Below, piece by piece: positions 17,490 through 24,406 of a DNA stretch of 64,000 nt. The notes under the pieces were generated by a model that saw only the letters and a list, made by a program, of their open reading frames with translations, was not told where the DNA came from and did not search any database. The stretch comes from Shimia_B sp039815465. GTDB lineage: Bacteria; Pseudomonadota; Alphaproteobacteria; Rhodobacterales; Rhodobacteraceae. The translations under genes were made by a program, and so were the position numbers. The stretch covers positions 1-64,000 of the forward strand of contig JBCBZG010000001.1 of NCBI GenBank assembly GCA_039815465.1, given 5' to 3'. Position 1 is the stretch's first letter; each line of letters begins with the position of its first letter.

Positions 17490-17522
17490 GGGGTCGCACT
17501 GGGGTCGCACTGGGGTCGCACA
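17490..17522. repeat. Three tandem copies of an 11-bp repeat, GGGGTCGCACT
   Basis: Copies lie at 17490-17500, 17501-17511 and 17512-17522 (the last base differs). They sit between the divergent TRAP receptor gene and the sensor kinase gene. The 11-bp period puts the copies on nearly the same face of the helix, suitable for co-operative binding of a regulator. Confidence 0.7.
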
Positions 17523-17562
17523 GGATTGAACCGTGCGTGCGCATCAGGCACAGTTCCACCCC

Positions 17563-18978
17563 ATGAAGCCGCTGCAAAGCCTCCTGGCGCTGTCCTATGC
17601 GCAAAAGCTCGTCTTTCTGGCGGCGGTGCCGCTTGTGCTGTCGGTGTCGATCATCGGGATCATCGTGACCGACCAGTCCCGCCAACTCGCCGAGCGCGAG
17701 ATTGCGGCACTAGAGGACGAGTTGATCAAAGCCAAAAAAGCAGAGCTTCAGAACTACGTCACGCTCGCGCGTAATTCGTTCTTTTGGACCTACGGCAACA
17801 AGGCCCCCGATGACGCCGCCGCCAAGACCCGCGTCACGCAGATCCTGTCAGCGATGATCTACGGCGATGACGGGTTCTACTTTGTTTATGACTACGATGG
17901 CACCATGGTCGTAAGCCCCCGTCAGACTGAGCTTATCGGCGAAAACCTAACCGGCCGCACGGACAGCACCGGCACCCCCATCACCGATGTCTTGATCGCG
18001 ACCGGGCGCAGCGGGTCTGGCTATCATTCCTTCCTGTGGCCCAAACCCTCAACCGGCGAAGAGGCGGAGATGCTCGCTTATGTCACCTCGCTTGGCTCTT
18101 GGCAGTGGGTGCTTGGCACCGGCGTTTTCATCGATGACGTGCTCGCAACGGTGGCTGCGTCGCGTGCGGATATGGAAGCGCGGATTGACCGCACGTTCCT
18201 CCAGATCGGGGTCACGGCCCTGCTTGCGCTGCTCTTGGTGTTTGCCTCGGGCGTCTTGATCACCATCCGCGAACGCAAAAAGGCGGATGTGAAGCTCAAG
18301 GACCTGACGCAGCGGATCATCGACACTCAGGAGGAAGAGCGCAGCCGCGTGGCCCGCGAGCTCCATGATGGGATCAGCCAGATCCTCGTGTCAGTGCGCT
18401 ACACGTTGGAAGCCGCCCGGCGGCGGCTGGCCAATGGGGACATGCGCGCCCAGGGCAATATCGACACCGGCATCGACGCGCTTGGCGGTGCGATCCAGGA
18501 GGTGCGGCGCATCTCCCGCGACTTGCGGCCCGGTGTGCTCGACGATCTCGGGCTCGGCCCGGCTCTCAAGGCCTTGGTGGAGGATTTCGGCCAGCGCAAC
18601 GGGATTGAGACCCAGTTTCGCACGGTCGTCTTTCGCAACCGGCTCGACGAGGAATCAAAGATCGCGCTTTACCGCGTTGCGCAGGAGGCGCTGACGAATA
18701 TCGAACGCCATGCCGGGGCCACCCGCGTCACGCTGGAGCTTGAGGGCAACCGCAAGGGCGCACAGATGAAAATCACCGACGATGGGTGTGGCCTGAATGA
18801 GGTGCGCGGCACCGATCCGCGCGGCGGGCTGGGGCTGCGCAACATGCAAGAGCGGGTTGAAAAGCTCGACGGGACGCTCCGCATTCTGTCGTCGCGCAAA
18901 GGGACGGTCATTGAAGCCCGCGTGCCGCTGAGCCATATGCTGCCGCCACCGTCGACGACAGAAAAGGGGGCGGCATGA
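17563..18978 (+). CDS. Sensor histidine kinase with cache domain (NarL/HisKA_3 family)
   Basis: 471 aa. Membrane segment 1 is at about residues 16-36. A periplasmic single-cache sensor follows (about 40-205, with FYFVYDYDGTMVVSP and the WQWVLGTGVFIDDV ending), then membrane segment 2 (about 212-236). A HisKA_3 dimerisation domain (EEERSRVARELHDG, phospho-acceptor His268) and a HATPase domain (DDGCG, GGLGLRNMQERV) complete it. Cache sensors commonly bind small carboxylates. Its stop overlaps the response regulator start by 4 nt. The start at 17563 places the first helix properly, though its ribosome binding site is weak; GTG at 17533 is an alternative. It is likely to control the divergent TRAP operon (inference). 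Confidence 0.9.
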   Translation: MKPLQSLLALSYAQKLVFLAAVPLVLSVSIIGIIVTDQSRQLAEREIAALEDELIKAKKAELQNYVTLARNSFFWTYGNKAPDDAAAKTRVTQILSAMIYGDDGFYFVYDYDGTMVVSPRQTELIGENLTGRTDSTGTPITDVLIATGRSGSGYHSFLWPKPSTGEEAEMLAYVTSLGSWQWVLGTGVFIDDVLATVAASRADMEARIDRTFLQIGVTALLALLLVFASGVLITIRERKKADVKLKDLTQRIIDTQEEERSRVARELHDGISQILVSVRYTLEAARRRLANGDMRAQGNIDTGIDALGGAIQEVRRISRDLRPGVLDDLGLGPALKALVEDFGQRNGIETQFRTVVFRNRLDEESKIALYRVAQEALTNIERHAGATRVTLELEGNRKGAQMKITDDGCGLNEVRGTDPRGGLGLRNMQERVEKLDGTLRILSSRKGTVIEARVPLSHMLPPPSTTEKGAA

Positions 18979-19607
18979 GCACGCGTGTCTTGATTGTAGA
19001 CGACCACCCCATGGTGGCCGAGGGGATCCAAGCGATACTCGACGGCTATGATGATTTGGAGATCGTAGGCGTTTTGGGCAGCGGCCGCGCGGCGGTGGAC
19101 CAGGCCGCCACGCTGGCCCCCGACGTGGTGCTTATGGACCTCAACATGCCCGACCTGTCCGGGCTCGCGGCAACCGAAATCCTGCTAGAAGACAACCCGC
19201 AGATGCGCGTGCTGATCCTGAGCATGCATGACAGCCCCGAATACATCTCCACCGCGTTAGGGCACGGGGCTGTGGGCTACGTACTGAAAGATGTGCCGAC
19301 CGATGAGATCAAGACCGCCATCGACACGGTCATGGATGGCAAGACCTATCTTTGCACAGGGGCCGAAAGCGCCCTGGCCCCGCGGTCGGGCGACGGGCGC
19401 GAGGCGCTGACGAACCGCGAGCAAACGATCCTGTTGGAACTCGCCCAGGGCCTGTCGAATAAGGAGGTCGCGCGGGTGCTCGATATCTCCGTCCGCACGG
19501 TGGAGACCCACCGCAAGAACATCAAACGCAAGCTCGGCATCAGCTCCACCGCGGGGTTGACGCGCTATGCTTTGGAACACGGGGTGCTACAGGGCACTGG
19601 TCGGTAA
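18975..19607 (+). CDS. Response regulator, NarL/FixJ (LuxR) family
   Basis: 210 aa. The receiver domain has VDDHP at 8-12 and phospho-acceptor Asp55 (VLMDLNMPD), with the LKDV lysine near residue 100. A C-terminal LuxR-type HTH (residues about 145-205, LTNREQTILLELAQGLSNKEVA then RTVETHRKNIKRKLG) binds DNA. ATG overlaps the kinase stop (ATGA), so the two are translationally coupled. Candidate targets are the 11-bp triple repeats in front of the operon and the TRAP promoter. Confidence 0.94.
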   Translation: MSTRVLIVDDHPMVAEGIQAILDGYDDLEIVGVLGSGRAAVDQAATLAPDVVLMDLNMPDLSGLAATEILLEDNPQMRVLILSMHDSPEYISTALGHGAVGYVLKDVPTDEIKTAIDTVMDGKTYLCTGAESALAPRSGDGREALTNREQTILLELAQGLSNKEVARVLDISVRTVETHRKNIKRKLGISSTAGLTRYALEHGVLQGTGR

Positions 19608-19617
19608 GTTCGAGCCG

Positions 19618-20022
19618 CTAGTTGTAGACGCGCATCGCGCTCGCCACAGGCACAAGCCGTGTGCCAGACGAGGTCCGGTAGCCCCCGCCCGCCATGCGCT
19701 GGATCGTGACACAAGTTTCGCCCATCTGCGGGCCCTCGTCGAAAAAGATGCACATCGTCTCGCCAAAGCTGGCCCAACTGCCTTGCCAGATGCCGATGGC
19801 GCTTTGCACCTCCACGGTGCCGTCTTCAAACACATGCGCCACGGCGGCGAACGGCGCATCGACGACGGACAGCGCTTTGCCGCGCACGTCCTTTACGAAG
19901 TCGTCGGCATTGAGATCATGCGCTTGGCTCGGGCCGAGGCAGGCCGCCGTCACGATCAACGCGCCCAGCAGCGGTGCCGTTATCTGGCTGTTGAGCCGCA
20001 TCTGTGTCCATTCTCTCAGCAT
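19618..20022 (-). CDS. Small secreted protein, function unknown
   Basis: 134 aa. After MLREWTQMRLNSQ comes a hydrophobic signal (ITAPLLGALIVTAACLG) cleaved near SQA, leaving about 100 residues: HDLNADDFVKDVRGKALSV..., with FEDGTVEVQSAIGIWQG and a C-terminal TCVTIQRMAGGGYRTSSG. Two cysteines remain in the mature part (TMCIFF, ETCVTI). I recognise no family. The start at 20022 follows AAGGG by 7 nt. Its promoter is flanked by two palindromic operators, so it is probably tightly regulated. It is convergent with the response regulator (10-nt gap). Confidence 0.7.
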   Translation of the reverse strand: MLREWTQMRLNSQITAPLLGALIVTAACLGPSQAHDLNADDFVKDVRGKALSVVDAPFAAVAHVFEDGTVEVQSAIGIWQGSWASFGETMCIFFDEGPQMGETCVTIQRMAGGGYRTSSGTRLVPVASAMRVYN

Positions 20023-20034
20023 CTTATCACCCTT

Positions 20035-20084
20035 AATGACCAATGGGTCATTTATAGTTCAACCTGAATGACCGGCAAGTCATT
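20035..20084 (-). promoter_or_regulatory. Promoter bracketed by two TetR-type operators
   Basis: Operator 1 is AATGACC-AATG-GGTCATT (20035-20052), a perfect 7-bp inverted repeat. Operator 2 is AATGACC-GGCA-AGTCATT (20067-20084), with 6 of 7 arms paired. Their centres are 32 bp apart, about three helical turns. On the minus strand, TTGCCG (20078-20073), 16 nt and TATAAA (20056-20051) form a promoter for the secreted protein gene: operator 2 covers the -35 and operator 1 the start region. Confidence 0.72.
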
Positions 20085-20277
20085 TATAACCGAACTCTCC
20101 CAGATGGGCCCTGTTCCGCGTCCGCCACGCGCGCGCAGGAGGCGACCCGATTTGTCGCTGCCGACCCACCTCCAGAAAGAAAGTTGCGAAATGCGCCGCG
20201 CGAGAGACATTTTCTCCAAAACCCAGTTGACCGCCTTCGCGCCCCGTGTCACACCCTCCGCGAAGAAGGAGACAGTG

Positions 20278-20325
20278 ATGACGATCCTCGTCGTACTTGT
20301 AGGAACATGGCGCATGGGCCGGTAA
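20278..20325 (+). CDS. ilv leader peptide
   Basis: 15 codons: MTILVVLVGTWRMGR. It starts at ATG 20278 with a perfect AAGGAG six bases upstream and stops with TAA. Six consecutive codons (ATC CTC GTC GTA CTT GTA, 20284-20301) specify Ile, Leu and Val, the end products or relatives of the pathway of the next gene. It has no function as a product; its translation reports the supply of branched-chain aminoacyl-tRNAs and decides whether the downstream terminator forms. Confidence 0.88.
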   Translation: MTILVVLVGTWRMGR

Positions 20326-20378
20326 CGGTAGACCATATTGATCCCATGCGCCCCCGACCCAAAATCGGGGGCTTTTTT
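20309..20378 (+). promoter_or_regulatory. Transcription attenuator of ilvIH
   Basis: GGCGCATGGG (20309-20318, inside the last leader codons) pairs perfectly with CCCATGCGCC (20343-20352) as an antiterminator. The latter overlaps the 5' arm of the terminator GCCCCCGA/TCGGGGGC (20350-20357 and 20365-20372), followed by six T (20373-20378). The two structures exclude each other. A ribosome stalled on the Ile/Leu/Val codons leaves the first arm free (read-through); a ribosome reaching the stop covers it (termination). Confidence 0.88.
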
Positions 20379-20406
20379 GTGGCCAGATGCCAAAGTGGAG
20401 AGACCG

Positions 20407-22161
20407 ATGGCACAGCAGATGACCGGAGCGAAAATGGTGGTGCAAGCCCTGAAGGATCAGGGTGTGGAGGTGGTCTTTGGCTACCCAGGTGGCGCCGTGC
20501 TCCCAATTTATGACGAGGTCTTCCAGCAAAACGACATCCGCCACGTGCTCGTGCGGCATGAACAGGGTGCCGTGCACGCAGCGGAAGGGTATGCGCGGTC
20601 CACCGGCAAGCCTGGCGTTGTGCTGGTGACGTCTGGCCCCGGGGCGACGAATGCCGTGACTGGCCTAACGGACGCGCTGATGGATTCGATCCCGCTCGTG
20701 GTTTTGACGGGTCAGGTGCCGACCTTCATGATCGGATCCGACGCGTTCCAAGAGGCCGACACCGTGGGCATCACCCGCCCCTGCACCAAACATAACTGGC
20801 TGGTTAAGGAGACCGATACGCTGCCCAAGGTCCTGCACGAGGCGTTCCACGTCGCGACCTCAGGCCGTCCGGGCCCGGTTCTGATCGATATCCCGAAGGA
20901 CATCCAATTCGCCTCCGGCACCTATACGCCGCCGTCCAAGGTGCAGTCGCATTACCACCCGCAGGTGAAGGGCGACATCGAAGGCATCACCGATCTGGTA
21001 GCCGCCATCGAGCGCGCTGAGCGCCCAGTGTTCTACACCGGTGGTGGCGTCATCAATTCCGGCCCCGCCGCCTCGCAGCTCTTGCGCGAACTGGTTGAGG
21101 CGACAGGCTTTCCCATCACCTCCACCCTGATGGGCCTGGGCTGCTATCCGGCCTCGGGCGACAAATGGCTGGGGATGCTGGGGATGCACGGCCTCTACGA
21201 GGCGAACCTGGCGATGCATGACTGCGATCTGATGATCAATATCGGCGCCCGTTTCGATGACCGCATCACGGGCCGAATCGACGCGTTCAGCCCGAAGTCG
21301 AAGAAAGCCCATATCGACATCGACCCGTCCTCGATCAACAAAGTGATCAAGGTAGACATCCCAATCCTGGGCGATGTGGGCCATGTGCTCGAAGACGTGC
21401 TGAAGGTCTGGAAGTCGCGCGGCCGCAAGACGAACAAGGAAAAGCTCGCCAAGTGGTGGCAAAAGATCGAGATGTGGCGCGAAGTCCGTTGTCTGGATTA
21501 CTCGAACTCCAAAAAGACCATCAAACCGCAATACGCGCTGGAACGGCTGGAAGCCCTGACCAAACACCGCAAGGACCGCTTTGTCTGCACAGAGGTGGGC
21601 CAGCACCAGATGTGGGCCGCGCAATACATCGGGTTCGAGGAACCCAACCAGTGGATGACCTCTGGCGGGCTGGGCACGATGGGCTATGGCTTCCCCGCCT
21701 CCATCGGTGTGCAACTGGCACACCCCGATGCGCTCGTGATCAATGTCGCAGGCGAAGCATCGTGGCTGATGAACATGCAAGAGATGGGCACCGCCGTGCA
21801 GTACCGCCTGCCTGTCAAACAGTTCATCCTGAACAACGAACGTCTGGGCATGGTGCGTCAGTGGCAGGACCTGCTCCACGGCGGGCGGTTCTCCCATTCC
21901 TGGTCCGAGGCCCTGCCCGATTTCGTGAAGCTGGCCGAAGCGTTTGGGGCCAAGGGGATCCTCTGTTCCGACCCCGCCGACCTCGACGACGCAATCATGG
22001 AGATGCTGGAATACGACGGCCCAGTGATCTTTGACTGTCTCGTAGAAAAGCACGAAAACTGCTTCCCCATGATCCCGTCGGGCAAAGCCCACAATGAAAT
22101 GCTGCTCGGCGAGGCTTCGACCGAAGGCGCAATCGATGCGAAGGGGAGCGTGTTGGTCTAG
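20407..22161 (+). CDS. ilvI: Acetolactate synthase, catalytic (large) subunit
   Basis: 584 aa. It joins two pyruvates, or pyruvate and 2-oxobutyrate, in the first common step of valine, leucine and isoleucine synthesis, using ThDP, Mg2+ and FAD. The ThDP-activating glutamate is Glu52 (RHEQGAVHAAEG); the FAD region and C-terminal ThDP domain follow. The usual GDG metal motif reads VAGEASWLMN, with Glu in place of Asp, followed by ILNNERLGMVRQWQ. ATG at 20407 follows GGAGAG. It is controlled by the attenuator upstream and followed by ilvH after a paired-hairpin element. The symbol could equally be ilvB. Confidence 0.96.
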   Translation: MAQQMTGAKMVVQALKDQGVEVVFGYPGGAVLPIYDEVFQQNDIRHVLVRHEQGAVHAAEGYARSTGKPGVVLVTSGPGATNAVTGLTDALMDSIPLVVLTGQVPTFMIGSDAFQEADTVGITRPCTKHNWLVKETDTLPKVLHEAFHVATSGRPGPVLIDIPKDIQFASGTYTPPSKVQSHYHPQVKGDIEGITDLVAAIERAERPVFYTGGGVINSGPAASQLLRELVEATGFPITSTLMGLGCYPASGDKWLGMLGMHGLYEANLAMHDCDLMINIGARFDDRITGRIDAFSPKSKKAHIDIDPSSINKVIKVDIPILGDVGHVLEDVLKVWKSRGRKTNKEKLAKWWQKIEMWREVRCLDYSNSKKTIKPQYALERLEALTKHRKDRFVCTEVGQHQMWAAQYIGFEEPNQWMTSGGLGTMGYGFPASIGVQLAHPDALVINVAGEASWLMNMQEMGTAVQYRLPVKQFILNNERLGMVRQWQDLLHGGRFSHSWSEALPDFVKLAEAFGAKGILCSDPADLDDAIMEMLEYDGPVIFDCLVEKHENCFPMIPSGKAHNEMLLGEASTEGAIDAKGSVLV

Positions 22162-22215
22162 GCGCCGAAATCTTCAAAAGATTTCGGACCGATTTCTTTT
22201 GAAGAAATCGGCGCC
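22161..22215. repeat. Paired-hairpin intergenic element (copy B)
   Basis: CCGAAATCTT/AAGATTTCGG (22165-22174 and 22178-22187) and CCGATTTCTT/AAGAAATCGG (22189-22198 and 22202-22211) are two perfect 10-bp stems with 3-nt loops, one base apart. GGCG (22161-22164) and CGCC (22212-22215) can close them into a three-way junction. It starts at the ilvI stop codon, between ilvI and ilvH. Confidence 0.8.
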
Positions 22216-22241
22216 CCCTCAAACCACCGGAAGACAAGTCC

Positions 22242-22805
22242 ATGGCACCACTCAAAATCAAAAAAGGCGCGACGAGCCATTCGGCCTATAACCTTCGGCC
22301 CAATTTCTCGGACGTCAAGGAACGCCACACCCTCGCGGTGATTGTCGAAAACGAACCGGGTGTGCTCGCGCGCGTCATCGGGCTCTTTTCGGGGCGCGGC
22401 TATAACATTGAAAGCCTGACCGTGGCCGAAGTCGATCACACCGGCCACCTGTCGCGCATCACGGTCGTCACCATCGGCACGCCGCAGATTATCACGCAGA
22501 TCATCGCGCAGCTCGGGCGGATCGTGAGCGTCCACGAGGTCCATGACCTCACGACCGAAGGGCCCGCGGTGGAGCGGGAACTGGCGCTGCTCAAGGTCTC
22601 CGGCCAGGGCGAAAAGCGGGTCGAAGCGATGCGCATCGCGGAAATCTTCCGCGCCTCCGTCGTGGATTCCACCCTCGCGAGCTTTGTCTTCGAAGTCACC
22701 GGCACGCCGGAAAAGATCGACGCGCTGGCCGAACTCATGCGCCCCTTGGGCCTGGTAGAGATGGCGCGCACCGGCGTCGTTGCACTTGCGCGCGGGGCGA
22801 CCTGA
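22242..22805 (+). CDS. ilvH: Acetolactate synthase, regulatory (small) subunit
   Basis: 187 aa. An N-terminal ACT domain (HTLAVIVENEPGVLARVIGLFSGRGYNIESLTV, about residues 27-60) binds valine for feedback inhibition. The C-terminal ALS_ss_C domain (EIFRASVVDSTLASFVFEVTG) contacts the large subunit. Lys- and Ser-rich residues precede the ACT domain. It is 80 nt after ilvI in the same operon, with hairpins in between that may tune the subunit ratio. Confidence 0.95.
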   Translation: MAPLKIKKGATSHSAYNLRPNFSDVKERHTLAVIVENEPGVLARVIGLFSGRGYNIESLTVAEVDHTGHLSRITVVTIGTPQIITQIIAQLGRIVSVHEVHDLTTEGPAVERELALLKVSGQGEKRVEAMRIAEIFRASVVDSTLASFVFEVTGTPEKIDALAELMRPLGLVEMARTGVVALARGAT

Positions 22806-22908
22806 GCCCCGCACCTGTCGCTCCCTGACATGCTGCGGTCGCGGATATTGGCGCGCGGCGCGTCCCTGCCCCCTACCCTCCTGTGCAGCAGATGTGACGG
22901 AGGTTCCC

Positions 22909-24054
22909 ATGGCACGCGATCTCGACCCCGATGCGCTCGACGCAGTGCGGCGCCCGATTGAACAGGCGAACGGGCTGCCCAACGCCCATTACACCGACCC
23001 GAACGTATTCGCGACCGAGGCGCAGGCGGTGCTGCACGCACAATGGGCGGGGCTCGCGGTGGGCGCGGATGTGCCGGAAAAGGGTGACGCCAAGCCCATC
23101 GAGTTTTTGGGCATCCCGCTGCTCCTGCTCCGCGACAAGGATGGCGACGTCCGCGTCTTCCAAAATATCTGCCGCCACCGCGGTATGATCCTCGTGCGGG
23201 AGACCACGCGCATCCGCGGCGCAATCCGGTGCCCCTATCATTCGTGGTGCTATTCGACCAAGGGCGCGCTCGTGTCGACGCCTCATGTGGGCGGGCCGGG
23301 GCACAATACCCATGAGGGGATTGATCCATCGACCCTGGGTCTCATCGAGGTCCGCAGCCATATCTGGCGCGACGTGGTCTTTGTGAACATTTCAGGTGAC
23401 GCGGCGCCGTTCGAGGAGGTGCATGCTGACCTCATCGCGCGGTGGTCCGAGTTCGATCAGCCCCACCACCATGGCGGCGACGAAAGTAGGTTCACCTTGG
23501 ACGTTGCTACCAACTGGAAGCTTGCGGTGGAAAATTACTGCGAAAGCTACCACTTACCCTGGGTGCATCCGGGCCTGAACTCCTATTCCCGACTTGAGGA
23601 TCACTACAATATCGAGGCGCGCGGGCAGTATTCGGGTCAAGGCACGCTGGTCTATCGCCAGTTCGAAGACGCGGGCGCGCCGGCTTTCCCGGACTTCGCG
23701 GGGCTGTCGGACAAATGGGACACCGGCGCGGAATATATCGCCGTGTACCCCAATGTCCTGCTCGGCGCGCAGCGCGACCACGCCTTTGCCATCGTGCTTG
23801 AACCCGTGGCCCACAACCGCACGCAGGAACACATTCACCTCTATTACGCCTCTGAGGATACAAAAGCCGACAATCGGCAAAAGAACGCCGCGATGTGGAA
23901 AGAGGTGTTTGAGGAAGACATCTTTGTTGTCGAGGGAATGCAGCGCGGGCGGGCCGCTACACAATTCGACGGCGGTCGGTTTTCGCCGGTGATGGATGGC
24001 CCGACCCATTGTTTTCACGACTGGGTGGCCTCCAAGCTTCAAGACGCCCAGTGA
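22909..24054 (+). CDS. Rieske non-heme iron oxygenase, alpha subunit
   Basis: 381 aa. The Rieske [2Fe-2S] ligands are Cys88, His90, Cys108 and His111 (CRHRG and CPYHSW). The mononuclear iron site lies in NWKLAVENYCESYHLPWVHPG. Enzymes of this shape hydroxylate or N-demethylate small quaternary amines (glycine betaine, stachydrine, carnitine) or aromatic acids. The dimethylglycine-dehydrogenase-like gene downstream favours a betaine-type N-demethylation (GbcA-like), but no reductase partner is adjacent. ATG at 22909 is preceded by GGAGG. The stop overlaps the next small gene. Confidence 0.88.
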   Translation: MARDLDPDALDAVRRPIEQANGLPNAHYTDPNVFATEAQAVLHAQWAGLAVGADVPEKGDAKPIEFLGIPLLLLRDKDGDVRVFQNICRHRGMILVRETTRIRGAIRCPYHSWCYSTKGALVSTPHVGGPGHNTHEGIDPSTLGLIEVRSHIWRDVVFVNISGDAAPFEEVHADLIARWSEFDQPHHHGGDESRFTLDVATNWKLAVENYCESYHLPWVHPGLNSYSRLEDHYNIEARGQYSGQGTLVYRQFEDAGAPAFPDFAGLSDKWDTGAEYIAVYPNVLLGAQRDHAFAIVLEPVAHNRTQEHIHLYYASEDTKADNRQKNAAMWKEVFEEDIFVVEGMQRGRAATQFDGGRFSPVMDGPTHCFHDWVASKLQDAQ

Positions 24055-24266
24055 ACGACGCGCTCCACCGAGCGCTGCTTGACGCTCACGCCGCAAGCGA
24101 CGTAGCGGCCATGGTCGCGCGTTATACCTCCGCCGCGGATGCCAGCACCGACGAGGATGAGGAGATGTTTTTTCTCACCCACGCTTATGTCTTCGCGTTG
24201 GAGATGGGCGATCCAAGCGCCGAGGACCTTCGCGCCCGGCTCAAGGCGGCAGGACGGGTCGACTAG
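24051..24266 (+). CDS. Small acidic protein coupled to the oxygenase
   Basis: 71 aa from a GTG start that overlaps the oxygenase stop (GTGA), so it is likely made by translational coupling. The sequence (NDALHRALLDAHAASDVAAMVARYTSAAD, then DEDEEMFFLTHAYVFALEMGDPSAEDLRARL) looks all-helical and resembles a single TPR-like helical hairpin pair. I do not recognise a family. The position suggests an accessory or assembly role for the oxygenase. A longer frame running upstream inside the oxygenase gene is not believed. Confidence 0.62.
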   Translation: MNDALHRALLDAHAASDVAAMVARYTSAADASTDEDEEMFFLTHAYVFALEMGDPSAEDLRARLKAAGRVD

Positions 24267-24276
24267 AGCGCACCGC

Positions 24277-24297
24277 GTCCCGGACTTGATCCGGGAC
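24277..24297. repeat. REP-like palindrome
   Basis: GTCCCGGA/TCCGGGAC arms (24277-24284 and 24290-24297) have the loop CTTGA. I recall this 'CCCGGACTTGATCCGGG' type of palindrome as a frequent intergenic repeat in alphaproteobacterial genomes. It lies after the small protein gene and may act as a weak terminator or mRNA stabiliser. Confidence 0.6.
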
Positions 24298-24406
24298 CTC
24301 CACCCCCTGCCCGCCAGCGACATTTTCTAGGCCTCAAATGTCTGTTTCCGGTGGTCACTTGCGAGCGTCCACGGGCAATGTCTGCTCCGACAGACGGGAG
24401 GACAGC

